64,000 bases of DNA, taken from NCBI GenBank assembly GCA_015499995.1, contig JADNRV010000155.1, positions 58,919-122,918 of the forward strand, read 5' to 3'. Source of the DNA: Flammula alnicola. Lineage: Eukaryota > Basidiomycota > Agaricomycetes > Agaricales > Strophariaceae. A program made the position numbers and the translations under genes. Below, in pieces: positions 1-11,396 of this stretch. A model generated the notes under the pieces. That model was not told the origin of the DNA. It saw only the letters and a program-made list of their open reading frames with translations, and did no database searches. How positions within the stretch are numbered: the first letter of the stretch is position 1; each line of letters starts with the position of its first letter.

Positions 1-1053
1 TCTGTCTCCCATGATTGGAACGCGACGTCAGTTTTCTGCTTCGCGTGCCACTCATCTACTCGATCCTTGACAGGCCTAGTTGGGTCAAACGATATCATCC
101 TGCCATCTGGGAAGTACAGTTTTCCCCCGTCTCCTAGATTCACCTTTCCCAGTCGTCAGATGTGCTTGGCGCACTGGACAATCTCTGTACATATGACCAG
201 TCATATGACAGTAGAAGCAATTCCTAGGCGCTTCTGGCGGCTGATAGCGCATCATTGGAGGCGGTGGGGGCTGGTACATTCTCATAGGCGCCGGCTGGGG
301 TGGAGGCATTTGCTGCACCATCCTAGTCTGCTGATGAATACTATTTTTGAATTCATCCAACAACTGCTTCTGATTTCTCTCGCTAGTTGTTATCCAATCT
401 TTGAAGATGGAAAACTCCTGCTTGATACTCTCTAGCTCTCGTTGTACTGGAGCTAGCACCATGCTCTCCTTTTTATTCTGACCGGAGGAACCAGTGGTAA
501 CTCCTCCCTTTCCACTCCTGTGGCTCCAGGATTTAGTGCCCGAGCTAGGTCTTCTGCCACTCAGATAAACTCGTCTAGCTTGTACCTGTCTTCCGCCCGA
601 GCTGGTGGTGCAGTCGACGCGGTGAGTCCTCCCACATTATTGCTGATTAAGAAATCCAGCATATCCTTTGACTGAGTTGCCTGCAGATCTAGCTTGGCAT
701 ATACTCGGTTTCGGAATTCTGGGGTGAGGCACCCCGCAAAGTAGGCTACTAGCGTATGATTCGCTAGCAACGTCGGTGCTTCTGCTAGCTTCTTGGACTC
801 GACTTTAAACGCTCTTTTGAACGTTAACAGCTCCGAGAGATCTGATTCTCCGATTCTCTGGTTTTCTTTGCACACTTGTTTAAGGCGCTTCAGAGATCCA
901 GTAGATAGACCTATAGCTTCGGGGTAGTCCTTAATGATATCTTTCTTGTAGTCGACGTAGGTTTTTCCTGCACCCGCATATGAGTCAAAGGATTGCCATT
1001 GCGCCTCTATTCTGGGCGATACGTATCATCCAACATATTTCTTTTGATCAGTA
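1..1053 (-). pseudogene. Element A gag, 3' half (zinc-knuckle Gag remnant)
   Basis: Reading leftwards, this is the C-terminal half of a retroelement Gag. A conserved-looking stretch at about 561-1010 is followed by a Gln/Pro-rich segment and a single CCHC zinc knuckle (C-x2-C-x4-H-x4-C) encoded near 190-235, which would bind element RNA. After the knuckle the frame shifts and continues to base 1 as a charged segment that probably leads into protease and pol outside the window. The frame is broken by a stop near 1005 and by further shifts, and the gene is cut at 1054 by the inserted DNA element. It belongs to an LTR element different from families B and C to its right. The Gag identity rests on the knuckle and layout; I do not recognise the subfamily. 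Confidence 0.7.
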
Positions 1054-1077
1054 CTTTACCCTCCTCCACCTATTCCT

Positions 1078-1322
1078 GGTGGACTCCACGGACTCCGCAT
1101 AAAATTGGCGGAGTCCAGATGGACTCCTGATGGACTCCACATGGAGTCTGGTGGAGTCCACTATGAAGAAGTGGAGTCCATATGGACTCCACCTGGACTC
1201 CACATAGAGTCTGGTGGAGTCCACATGAAGTCTGGTGGAGTCCACATGAAGTCCACATGGAGTCCGGTGGAATCCACATGGACTCCATATAAACTCCGGA
1301 TGGACTCCATATGGAGTCCAGA
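1078..1322. repeat. Left cluster of TGGACTCCA subterminal repeats
   Basis: Roughly twenty copies of TGGACTCCA / TGGAGTCCA lie in both orientations, many back to back, giving short perfect hairpins such as GGAGTCCATATGGACTCC. Subterminal repeats of this kind are transposase-binding sites in several DNA transposon groups; that role is inferred here. Confidence 0.85.
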
Positions 1323-1923
1323 AATGACGCAACTTCAACTGGTGGACTTAGACAAAACTCAGAAAAAAATATCACCAAAAGTTTGCATTCAACAGTAATT
1401 GAACCCAGAGCTTTCAGAAAGCTATTAGAACAAACCATTTAACCACTACACCAGAGAACCTTGTCTAACTGAGCAAAAAAAGCGCCCTATATACCTCCTT
1501 TTCTCTAATATATCTATTTATTTTGTGACATGAGTCACAAAATTCAGGGTCAAGTGAGGTACCATCAGATTCAGAAATTTAAGGAGATTCTAGATACACA
1601 TGACCAGGTTATGTCAGCGATATATTGCTTTATTTGGCTGGTCCCAGGTACCGTGGGAACTTTTTGCCAAAAAAGGTAGTTATACAACCTGCTTCCAGAA
1701 CCCTGAATATGCAACAATTATATTAATAGGTGCTTTGGTCGGTGAGAAAAATGCAAAATACTCGACCAAATACGAGTCTTTTGAAATTTGCACCTGCCAA
1801 ATATGGAATTTCTTGATTATAAATAGGGTCCACTGTGTCACTTTGATGTCATTTTATGTAACAGTATCTAATTTTCACATTGTTGCTAAAAATAACTAGT
1901 GTTTCCCCAAAAGGAAATCACGA

Positions 1924-2172
1924 GACTCCTATTGGACCACCTGGACTCCTGTTGGACTCCATCTGAACTCCTGGTACTCCCGTTCTACTATAAAACCAGC
2001 GGACTCCAGGGACTCCATATGGAGTCTCCGGAGTTTGTCAGGACTCCATCTGGACTCCTGGTGGAGTCCAGCATAAAATTTGGCAGGGCTGTCAGCCAAA
2101 AAAAAAGCACACATGGACTCCACATGGACTACTCCACTCCGCCGGAGTCCATCCGGAGTCCACCAGGAATAG
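1924..2172. repeat. Right cluster of TGGACTCCA subterminal repeats
   Basis: The same 9-mer family as in the left arm, again in both orientations, running up to the right terminal inverted repeat. The middle of the element (about 1330-1920) is AT-rich and free of the repeat. Confidence 0.85.
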
Positions 2173-2187
2173 GTGGGGGAGGGTAAA

Positions 2188-2919
2188 GACCTCCTTTTTA
2201 TCGACGTCCGTCAATCCCGTATTCCCTTTGAAACACTCCTCTAAGTCGTCGAAATATCTTAACAACTCTTCCGGCCTGCTATCTTCAAACTGAGGCACCC
2301 CCTTCTGATTCCTAGCTGGCATCGGCATGATGGGCGTAGTATCGGGTCTTCCTAGTTTCTTTTTAGCTAGCTCTACTAGAAATGTCACAAAAGCCGCTGA
2401 GTATGTCTCCTGCTTTTCTGGTTGAGATTTTTGTCTCTGTTTTTCTTTGCTAGTGGATGGACGGCTCTCCTCCTCTTTGTCTAGCCCTAAATCTCGTCCT
2501 AGCGGAATTTCCTTTAGTAACTCCTTTCCTAGTTCTTCTTCACTAGCTTGGTCCCAATCTTCGGGTATTTTCTCTTTTAGCAAGCTAGTTTCTTTCGAGC
2601 TTATTGAGAGGCTAGGTGACAGAGGTTCTGATTTTGCGGAACGGAATTCTTCCGTTTGAGGCTCTACAGACGCTCGGTTTTCACTAGTTTCTCCAACTGG
2701 CTCGTTTTGTTCTGCAATCGTGCTTGATTTTGGTGTGTTACTCCTCCTTCTTCTCCTTTTCTTTCCCGGGTTTTCGTTAGGTAGTCCCGGTATTTGACCA
2801 GCGGCTTGCGAGTTACGCATACCTCTGGGTTGCGGCCCGCTTTGTGAAGGTCCACTAGCTGGCTGCGTGGGTCTCGCCAATGATGACGGCGGATTGCTTG
2901 GCTTAGGCACCGTTTTCAC
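2188..2919 (-). pseudogene. Element A gag, 5' half
   Basis: N-terminal half of the Gag described at 1-1053, read leftwards. It starts with a basic, Pro/Ser-rich low-complexity region, then an acidic Ser/Glu-rich region, then a more conserved stretch ending at the insertion point near 2188. The codon reading across the insertion is continuous (Lys-Glu-Val / Leu-Ile-Lys). No ATG marks the start clearly; the first in-frame ATG is at about 2820 and the frame is open to 2919. The gene is non-functional because of the insertion and later frame breaks. Confidence 0.65.
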
Positions 2920-4509
2920 TGACTAGATGTGGTATTTTTCGATTGATTTCGCTTTTACAAACGTCCTCGCTCAATTGTACCTGTTTTGTGTAATGCTACG
3001 AATTTCAAAGTTCCAATAAAATATGTTTCTGAACCACCCCTCGCGGTGGGCTCCAGATGAGAGACCTGCTACGCGCTCAGCGACCTAAACAACACACACA
3101 ACTGTGGAGCGAGATCCTAACTAGGTCGAGCGATGCTCTACTAGCTTCAGAAATATGTAGTGTACTGTACTCCACAGTGTTTGTTTTATTTAGCTAGCTG
3201 ACTTGTAGACAGCGCCTCGCGGTTCGTTTAAAGTGGGTATGAGGGATTATTCAAATACACGTTTTATCTTCGTTTCAAGCTTCGTTTTATCACAAGGATG
3301 AACGGTTTTATTGATTTTAAGGTTTTATGTTTTTAGAAAAGCTCTCTAAGACGCTACTAGCTCGATTTTCGAAACACTAGCTGCTCTGGAGGCTCGGAAC
3401 TCGTCTGAAACTAAGGCCGCACTGTGCGCTACCTTCTGAACGATCTGCTAGCCCACTTGGACTCTGTTTCTGACTTTCTCTAGGCACTCTTCCGGCCTCT
3501 AAGCACTCTTCTGGCTTCTAAATTCTTGGACCTTGTCCTCAAGAACTTCTCTTTAACACTAAGCCTTCTTCTGGCTTTCAAACGAACTCTATTGAAGTCA
3601 AACTGATCCTTTATTCGTCCTCTTTCTTACTAGACACTGTGTCTTAGCTCGAAATAAAACTGGGAAGAGATTGCTTAAGGTAACTAGCTACATAGGTACA
3701 TCTTTTATACTACAGCTATGTGTGGTTCTAGTATGCGAATAAAATAGTGTAAAACATTCTTATCTCATGTAAATAATGCCTGCAGGCAATGGGTATAGGG
3801 TTGGGTATTCCAGGTGACCAGATAGAGGTCAAGGGATTTGGAAATTCATCCCATTTTAGCGCGCTAGGATGCTCCTGACTTCCGCGTACCATGCGCATCA
3901 TGCGTGCATCTCGGCTAGCGGTGCCGCTTTATTCCGGATCTGCGGCCATCATTGATGCTGGTTCCATCTTTCCTTTCTCGTCCTATTACCACTTTTGGTA
4001 CTCCCGCGGGTAGAGGGTGGAGCGTGCGTCTAACTAACGCGTCTGCGTCCCGTGCGTTTCTCAGTAAGTCACAAGATACGCTCGCTAGTAGTCGTGCGTT
4101 TTGACCGCATGCTAACTAGCTGTGTCTTGTACTCCTAGCTGTAGTATTTTATAGCTAGCTTTTCAGCAATACATTGATTGTACTGAATTCGCCGCGCACT
4201 ATTTCCAAAGCATCCAGAAGTCTTTTAATTTATTCCCCATGGTGCGTTTATGCCTCGCTAGTCGTTTATGACTTATGCGTTCTATGTTTCACTGTTTTCT
4301 AACTTTTAACTGTCTCCCGGCTTATCATACGGACTCAGCTAGCTCTGAACCGCGTCTGATTACCATTGTCACAGGTTATATGACAGCTAGTAGTCGCATA
4401 GCTAGGCTTCAGACTACTAAATTGGGTGCGTTATAGTCTCTTTGTCTCGGTCATATTCCATAGGTAAAAGATGATATATTGCAAAATTCATGCGTGGCCG
4501 GTTTGCGGC
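2920..4509 (-). other. Non-coding leader/LTR region of element A
   Basis: No gene is seen. It lies directly upstream of the minus-strand gag, so it should hold the leader and 5' LTR of element A. A possible primer binding site, TGGAGCCCACC on the minus strand at about 3045-3055, follows a CA that could be the LTR end (LTR starting TG at 3058 in plus coordinates). The outer LTR end is not resolvable because family-B LTR sequence begins near 4510. The stretch is strikingly rich in CTAG. Confidence 0.4.
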
Positions 4510-4967
4510 CCTATCAACGCCAGCTATACTGGACATTTTCTATTTTTGTATAAGTACCCTTCCAGTTCCGGACTATTTATAGTCTCCATACTTATGCATT
4601 CTCAGCGACACCACTATTGTCGAGAGGACTCTCTTCCATCCCTTCTGACTCATTTTTGCTACCACATACTTTCGAACGACTCCAAAGGAGTCACTTTAAC
4701 ATGGTCTGTTCGCACCTAGGACTAGTATAAATACCGTAGCTACACAACGATGTACTTTAGCTAGTTCTTGAGAATCTTGACTTCTTTGTCTTGCCTCTCT
4801 CCTCGCCATGAATGTATAAGCTCATTGAGCCTCTAGACATGATCACTTAAGCTCATCCGAGCCTCTAAGTGCGAACGATCCAATCTAGGACTTCTTGACA
4901 TGACTTTGGAATCACTGATTGCTGGACTCCAACATCGCAATCACGTTGTTTCTTGCTAGTCGTAACA
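4510..4967 (+). repeat. Family B LTR, 5' end missing or divergent
   Basis: It ends with the family-B terminus GCTAGTCGTAACA at 4967 and contains the shared core (TATA-like segment, AGCTAGTTCTTGAGAATC, the CTAAGTGCGAACGATC block). Its first half matches the longer LTR variant seen in reverse at 10254-10781. The expected TGTTAC start is not found, so the left border is approximate. It abuts a gag fragment of opposite orientation. Confidence 0.7.
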
Positions 4968-6404
4968 GTTTTCTCCTCTAGATCCAATTCCTCAATGAGC
5001 AAACGGATGTGTGCACTGGTTTGCTTTCCAGTGAGTTTCTTCTTTGGTGGTTCATATCGTTGTTGATAATTCATCGTGTTCTGTTTCTTCTTCTTCTTTG
5101 GGCAGTCACATGCCATATGGCCAGGTTCCCTGCAGAAGAAGCATGATCCTGTCCTAAGGAGTTCATTTCATTCTTCGGTAGTCATCACATCAACATCCAT
5201 GGTGTCAGGGTCACATGGTTTATACGAGAATGGGCGTCTTGCAGGTCTGGTCTCGGGTTTCAGTTTCTGATACCCAGTGTTCTGTCTGGCATATCTTTGT
5301 TCGATTGTGTCAGCAATCTTCATGTTCATCTCTCTGTCTTTGGCTTTGTCATACCAGCCTTGGAGCATAGTAGGTCAGGTTTCGAGTCGCATGACTTCCC
5401 TTAACAGCTCTGTTCGAAGGGACTTTCAGAATAGGTCGATCAGGATCAACAGGTCAGAGATCCTGGTCTTCTTTACCAGAATCTTGAAGTTCATGATGTG
5501 TTCTTCTAAGGGTGCCTTCCCTTGTCAGATCACGTATAACTGTTCGAGGGAGTTACCCTTCAAGTCAGTGATCTCGTAGTCTTTGTCGAGTTGGTCAATA
5601 AAGGTGTCCCAGGTTCCAAGGTCCAGCACTGCATTGGTCGCTGGAGTCGTTCCAACCATGGAAGCGGCGGGAGTATAGTGGGAGTCATAGAACTCTTTGG
5701 CCCAATTAGATGCGGCTTCTCCTTGCATGAAGGAGAGAACAAAGATGATCTTCTTTTCATCCATGTTGTAGATGGCAGAGTTGATCTTTAGGTAAAGCAT
5801 CACCGTCTTCTTCCAGGAGGCATATTTTTCAATATCACCATCAAAGTTCTGGGGTCAGTTCAAGTTTATTTCTTTCGGGGTAGGATTAGCCATGGGAGGA
5901 GTGGTCTGTTGACCTGGGGGGTTTGGGGGAGGTGAAGGTGGAGGTGGAGGTGGACCTTGCAGTTGTCTAGAAGGTTGTCACCCTGGTGGTGGGGAGAGTT
6001 CTTCTGAAGAACTAGGAGGGTCAGGAGGAGGTTCAGAAGGTGCATGGTGATCGTGGAGACCTTCGTCTTCAAGATCTGCGAAGGAAGGAAGTTGGGTGGG
6101 AGTTCTGGCTCTGGAAGAGGTGGAGAAAAAGCTAGCAGATAATGGATCTGCTGCTTCTTCTAGGGTTTTGGTAGGTTCGCGGGATGGGACGCTGGGGGAG
6201 GATGGTTCAGGAGTGGCTGTGACAAGGAGTTGCTCTCAGGTGGCTGATCGAGTTACTTATGACCTAGCTTGCAAAGCTACTGTCGGTCGAGTTACTGAGG
6301 GTTTCAGAGGCATTGTGCAGGCTCGGACTCTGAGGAGTCCTACTGCGACAAGTGTCGAGGTTCAAGGGGTAGTCGACCACTAGATAGTGGTGGAAAGGAG
6401 TAGA
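4968..6404 (-). pseudogene. Family B gag, copy B1 (decayed)
   Basis: Read leftwards from the LTR at 6417-6892 this holds the Gag leader, a proline-rich segment, the conserved Gag core and the CCHC zinc knuckle near 5110-5160, then stops at the LTR junction at 4968. Many in-frame TGA codons and one TAA are present, and nearly every CpG kept in copy B3 reads TpG or CpA here. Pol is absent. The copy is a truncated, long-methylated relic. Confidence 0.8.
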
Positions 6405-6416
6405 AGCTAGTTCTTT

Positions 6417-6892
6417 TGTTATGACTAGCAAGAAACAACATGATTGTGACATCGGAGTTCAGCAATCAGTGATTCCAAAGTCATGTCAAGAAGTCCTAGA
6501 TTGGATCATTCGCACTTAGAGGCTCGGACGAGCTTAAGTGATCATGTCTAGAGGCTCAACGAGCTTAGATGTTCGTGGCAAGGAGAGAGGCAAGACAATG
6601 AAGTCTAGATTCTCAAGAACTAGCTAAGGTACAATGGTATGTATCTACTGGTTATATACTAGTCAAGAATGTGCACAGACCATTGCAGTATGACTTCTAC
6701 TACAGTCTGAATAAGTCAGGAATAAAGAGAAAGTCATCTCGATGATGTGGAGGTCATTGAGGCTATTTATAGTACAGTAATCGAAATAGAACAGATAAAG
6801 ATGGAACATCTGCATATGGTAATAGTCCACAAATAGTACTGATACAAAGATAGAAAAGAGAAAAATAGGTGGGGCGTTGACAAACCGTAACA
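6417..6892 (-). repeat. Family B 5' LTR of copy B1 (476 bp)
   Basis: On the minus strand it starts TGTTACGG and ends ATAACA, and is followed at once by AAAGAACTAGCT (6416-6405). That 12-mer is complementary to AGCTAGTTCTT inside the LTR (6615-6625), the self-priming arrangement discussed for B3. Length matches the B3 LTRs exactly. No 5-bp target duplication could be assigned. Confidence 0.85.
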
Positions 6893-7440
6893 TAACATGA
6901 ATTTATTTGAAAGGATATACAATTCTATTTAACAAAAATGAACAAAGAAAAGCTGCCTCAAGCTGTCAGTGGACAGCCATTGGGACCCAACACTAAAAAG
7001 TAGCTTCTGCGCAAATGTGCAAACCAAAAATAACTTGTATACCTTTCTTGAGAGGTTGTGGACAATGATGTGGCAAGAGACTGGAGCAGTGGTAGTGGTT
7101 TAACTTGAAGCTTGAAGCCTGATCATCAAATTCTTCCAAGTCGAATGAAACTCTGAGACACGTGACTTTGTTGATCGTGGCTCAAGTTGAAATGTTTGAT
7201 GGATTTAAGGGCAAGTTACATAAGTCTAATCATCCGAGGTATGTGTGATCTATGTTTTCACACACACACCACCTGCAACTCCTAACGAACAGAATGTGTA
7301 TGCTCTGCTGTCAGGTGCTGACTTTGTTTGGAGTGAAACTCTGAATCAAACTGCTCACCTTCACTTAGCAAAAATAATAATATTATTGTAATTACATGAT
7401 GGGACACTTACCTAAACAATACTATGTGTACAGAGAGACA
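6893..7440. other. No gene seen
   Basis: AT-rich sequence between the B1 LTR and the minisatellite. I find no conserved frame, TIR pair or RNA gene in it. Confidence 0.5.
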
Positions 7441-7745
7441 TCTGCACAATCACTCAGTGCTCAGATGACCATAACCATGCAGTCGCTCAGTGCTCCAATG
7501 TCTGTATCCAGGCAGTCACTCAGTGTTCAGATGACTGTAACTGTACAAACAGTAAGTGCTCAAATGATCATAACCATGCAAATGGTAAGTGCTCAAGAAA
7601 CTGTAACCTATGTGCAGTTGCTAAGCGCTCAGTCAGCATACCCATGTGCTTGATAAGTGCTCAGTAAGCATACCCATGTGCTTGATAAGTGCTCAATAAG
7701 CATAACCATGTGCTTGATAAGTGCTCAATAAGCATAACTGAGGGC
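7441..7745. repeat. Minisatellite, 32-33 bp unit
   Basis: About nine diverged tandem units of the type GTGCTCAGTAAGCATACCCATG. The left units are 33 bp and the last four are 32 bp and nearly identical (for example GATAAGTGCTCAGTAAGCAT). Because 33 is a multiple of three, an open frame with 11-residue repeats results at 7396-7653; I do not regard it as a gene. The array abuts the truncated 3' end of copy B2. Confidence 0.85.
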
Positions 7746-7779
7746 TTGGTAAGCCTGACTGTGCAATGCTGTGTACTTA

Positions 7780-8790
7780 CTCAGCACATCCAGCTTTACT
7801 TCTTCAACCAGTGACAAAGTGTAGGTCTTGAACGATTTTGGCTCAAAGCCTTCCTTCATTTTGATCTTGTGGTCCCAAGGTCGAGATTCAGGGAAGCGAG
7901 CTGCTGCTTGTTTGTCAAAGATGTCCAAGTATTCATGGTATTCTGCTGGTATCATTTCTTCCAGGGTTCTCTCTTCCTTGGGTTTTTCTTGAGCAAAGGC
8001 AAAGGTCTGAGCTTGGGTTGTTTTGGCATTGATCCAAGTCTCCTTCGCTTATTTGGTAAGTTCGCCGTCGATAAAAGAAATTACTAGGTCATCCATGGTG
8101 TCTGTCTCCAGGTGGGATCTTTTCAGGGCTTTCTCAACAGTCCTCTTCAATACGGGAGTAAACTCCTTGTACGTGGGGCTCCTGTCAAGTTTTGAACCCG
8201 TGGATAGTTCATCAAGATGTAGGTCCATTTCGTCCAATGAGGGAGTGATACTCCCTTGTGGCTCCTTTGCAATCTTGGTCTTGAGAAGCCTGATGAACAT
8301 GTTCTTGAATTTGCTGAGAGATTTCTGAAGTCTTTCTCTCCAGGTTAGGGTTCCGAGTTTCCAATCGATGTTGGGTTTCGTTTCTGGAGCCATGGGAAAC
8401 CCAGAATAATTTTCTGCTTTCTGAGGCCGGTGACCATAAGTTTGGTCGGGTCTGTTCTTCCGTTGATGGTGAGGTCAATGACGACATAGTATGATATCAT
8501 TCCTTCCTTATTAGGTGTTCTGTCGATGTTCTTGGCTTTGATTGGTCTCGGAAGCCAGCATAGGTTGAGTCCAAGAGATTGTGCAAATTGCTGGTGGATG
8601 AACTGTCCACCAGTGCCAGAGTCTAGGAGAGCAGTGGTTCCAATGATTTTTCTACCAGTCTGATTTTCACACGAGAGAGAACATGGCAAATGCATAGTTT
8701 GATTCTCGATCTCAGCTACTAATACAGAGTGAATAGAAAGGTAGGGGGAGAGACTGACATTGGGCGGCATCTCTCTATCAAAAATCCTCA
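7780..8790 (-). pseudogene. Family B pol 5' part, copy B2 (truncated)
   Basis: Protease with the DSG-type aspartic active site (Leu-Asp-Ser-Gly near 8610-8625), a linker, and the segment leading into reverse transcriptase. The match to B3 and C ends near 7785, just before the RT fingers, where the minisatellite side begins. Several frameshifts and stops are present. RT, RNase H and integrase are missing, so it cannot be functional. Confidence 0.8.
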
Positions 8791-10243
8791 TTCAAATCAT
8801 CCAAGCAGGCAGTTTTCTCCTCTAGATCCAATTCCTCAATGAGTGAATGGATGTGTGCACTGGTTTGCTTTCCAGTGAGTTTCTTCTTTGGTGGTTCATA
8901 TCGTTGTTGATAATTCATCGTGTTCTGTTTCTTCTTCTTCTTTGGGCAGTCACGTGCCATATGGCTGGGTTCCCTGCAGAAGAAGCATGATCCTGTCCTA
9001 AGGAGTTCATTTCATTCTTCGGTTGTCATCACGTCAATGTCCATGGCATCGGGGTCGTGTGGTTTATACGAGAATGGGCATCTCACAGGTCTGGTCTCGG
9101 GTTTCAGTTTCTGATACCCAGTGTTTTTTCTGGCATATCTTCATTTGATTGTATCGGCGATCTTCATGTTTGTTTCTCTGTCTTTGGCTTTGTTGTACCA
9201 ACCTTGGAGCATGGTAGGTCGGGTTTCGAGTCACATGACTTCCCTTAACAGTTCTGTTCGAAGGGACTTTCGGAATAGGTCGATCAGGATCGAGAGGTCA
9301 GAGATCCCAGTCTTCTTTACCAGGATCTTGAAGTTCATGATGTGTTCTTCTAAGGGTGCTTTCCCTTGTCTAATCGCATATAACTGTTCGAGGGAGTTAC
9401 CCTTCAGGTCGGTGATCTCATAGTCTTTGTCGAGTTGGTCAATAAAGGCATCCCAGGTTCCAAGGTCCAGCACTGCATTGGTTGCCAGAGTCGTTCCAAC
9501 CCGGGAGCGGCGGGAGTATAGTGGGAGTCATAGAACTCTTCGGCCCAGTTTCCTGCAGCATCTCCTTGCATGAAGGAGAGGATGAAGACGATCTTCTTTT
9601 CATTAGTGTCGTAGACAGCAGAATTGATCTTCAAGTAGAGCATGACAGTTTTTTTCCAGAAGGCATACTTCTCGATATCACCATCAAAGTTCTGGGGTCA
9701 GTTCAGGTTTATTTCTTTCAGGGTAGGGTTAGCCATCGGTGGAGCAGTTTGTTGTCCTGGGGGGTTCAGGGGAGATGGAGGTGGAGGTGGACCTTGTGGT
9801 TGTCTAGAAGGTTGTTGCCCTGGTAGTGGGGAGAGTTCTTCTGAAGAACTAGGAGGGTCAGGAAGAGGTTTGGAAGGTGCGTGGTGATCATGGAGACCTT
9901 CGTCTTCGAGATCTGCAAAGGAAGGAAGTTGGGTGGGAGTTCTGGATCTGGAAGAGGTGGAGAAAAAGCTAGCAGATAATGGATCTGCTGCTTCTTCTAG
10001 GGTTTCGGTAGGTTCGCGGGATGGGATGCTGGGGGAGGATGGTTCAGGGGTGGCTGCGACAAGGAGTTGTTCTCGGGTGGCTGATCGAGTTACTTGTGAC
10101 CTAGCTTGCGAAGCTACTGTCGGTTGAGTTACTGAAGGTTTCGGAGGCGTTGTGCAGGCTTGGACTCTGAGAAGTCCTACTGCAACAAGTGTCGAGGTTC
10201 AAGGGGTAGTCGACCACTAGATAGTGGTGGAAAGGAGTAGGAG
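8778..10243 (-). pseudogene. Family B gag, copy B2 (decayed)
   Basis: Gag with leader, proline-rich segment, conserved core and a CCHC knuckle near 8950-9000, ending at TGA 8780-8778. The gag end overlaps pol in the T5 context GGATTTTTGATAG. The upstream part is open from a TGA near the LTR through the proline-rich segment without an ATG; the first ATG is just before the conserved core and is followed 12 codons later by a TGA also present in B1 and B3. Sites that are TGA in B3 are CAA here, as expected for CpG decay on the other strand. Confidence 0.8.
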
Positions 10244-10253
10244 CTAGTTCTTT

Positions 10254-10781
10254 TGTTATGACTAGCAAGAAACAATGTGATTGCGATGTTGAAGTCAAGC
10301 AATCAGTGATTCCAAAGTCATGTCAAGAGGTGCCTAGATCTGATCATTCGCACTTAGAGGCTTGGATGAGCTTAAGTGATTGTGTCTAGAGGCTCGACGA
10401 GCTTAGACATTCGTGGCGAGGAGAGAGGCAAGACAAAGAAATCAAGATTCTCAAGAACTAGCTAAAGTACATTGTTGCATATCTACGATATTTATACTAG
10501 TTCTGAGCATGCACAGACCATGATAAAGTGACTCCTTTAGAGTCATTAGAATGGAGTCAGAAATGCGAGGAAGTCAGAATGGAGAGAGGAGAGTCCTCTC
10601 GACGATAATAGTGTCGTCGAGCATGCATAAGTATGGAAGCTATAAATAGTCTGGAACTGGGAAGGTACTCATACCGAAATAGAAAATGTCCAGTATCGCT
10701 GGCGTACATCTAAGCGTGGGTAAAGATAAGATAACAGAAAAGCGGACAAGATAAGATAAGGAAAAATAGGCAGTCGTAACA
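10254..10781 (-). repeat. Family B 5' LTR of copy B2, long variant (528 bp)
   Basis: On the minus strand it runs TGTTACGACTG to CATAACA and is followed by the PBS-like AAAGAACTAGCT; the complementary 11-mer lies at 10454-10464. It carries an extra AT-rich stretch near its start compared with the 476-bp variant. Four bases separate it from the next LTR, which has opposite orientation. Confidence 0.85.
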
Positions 10782-10785
10782 GTAA

Positions 10786-11261
10786 TGTTACAGTTCGTCG
10801 ACGCCCCGCCTATTTTTCTCTTTTCTATCTTTGTATCAGTACTATTTGTGGACTATTACCATATGTGGATGTTCCATCTTTATCTGTTCTATTTTGATTA
10901 CTGTACTATAAATAGCCTCAATGACCTCCACATCATCGAGATGACTTTCTCTTTATTCCTGACTTATTCAGACTGTAGTAGAAGTCATACTGCAATGGTC
11001 TGTGCACATTCTTGACTAGTATATAACCAGTAGATACATACCATTGTACCTTAGCTAGTTCTTGAGAATCTAGACTTCATTGTCTTGCCTCTCTCCTTGC
11101 CACGAACATCTAAGCTCGTTGAGCCTCTAGACATGATCACTTAAGCTTATCCGAGCCTCTAAGTGCGAATGATCTGATCTAGGACTTCTTGACATGACTT
11201 TGGAATCACTGATTGCTGAACTCCGACGTCGCAATCATATTGTTTCTTGCTAGTCGTAACA
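10786..11261 (+). repeat. Family B LTR, apparently solo (476 bp)
   Basis: TGTTACAG to CGTAACA, closest to the B1 LTR. No internal sequence of the same orientation is attached on either side, so it is a solo LTR or the remnant of a rearranged element. Flanks AGTAA and TGTTA do not form a clear target duplication. Confidence 0.85.
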
Positions 11262-11396
11262 TGTTACATATTGAATACTGAATACCAAGATTGTTATAAC
11301 TACCAGATGCATAGAGCAGACACAACAAAAAATGTGGTTAATGTGTATATTTCTATGCCTCTTATAATAAGTGCACTTGGGGAAATGCTTCAAGTA

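Larger units (their letters stand above)
1055..2187. mobile_element. Non-autonomous TIR DNA element inserted in gag
   Basis: The ends are inverted repeats: the left end begins TTTACCCTCCTCCACCTATT and the right end is its complement with one mismatch. The arms are filled with copies of TGGACTCCA and its complement. The Gag frame of element A resumes on either side once this segment is removed, which shows that it is an insertion. Flanking bases TAC (left) and GAC (right) suggest a 3-bp target duplication with one change, but this is weak. No transposase is visible; the short frames inside are repeats read through. A CACTA/PIF-like or other 3-bp-TSD superfamily is possible. Confidence 0.75.

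Noticed and set aside
1048..1438. Overlapping open frames on both strands inside the TGGACTCCA element.
   Set aside because: They are only the short repeat translated in several frames, with no domain or codon bias.
3045..3056. tRNA-type primer binding site of element A (TGGAGCCCACC on the minus strand).
   Set aside because: I could not match it to a specific tRNA 3' end, nor define the LTR borders, so it is mentioned only as a possibility.
7396..7653. An 85-codon gene with 11-residue repeats.
   Set aside because: The frame results from 33-bp tandem units and breaks where the unit becomes 32 bp.
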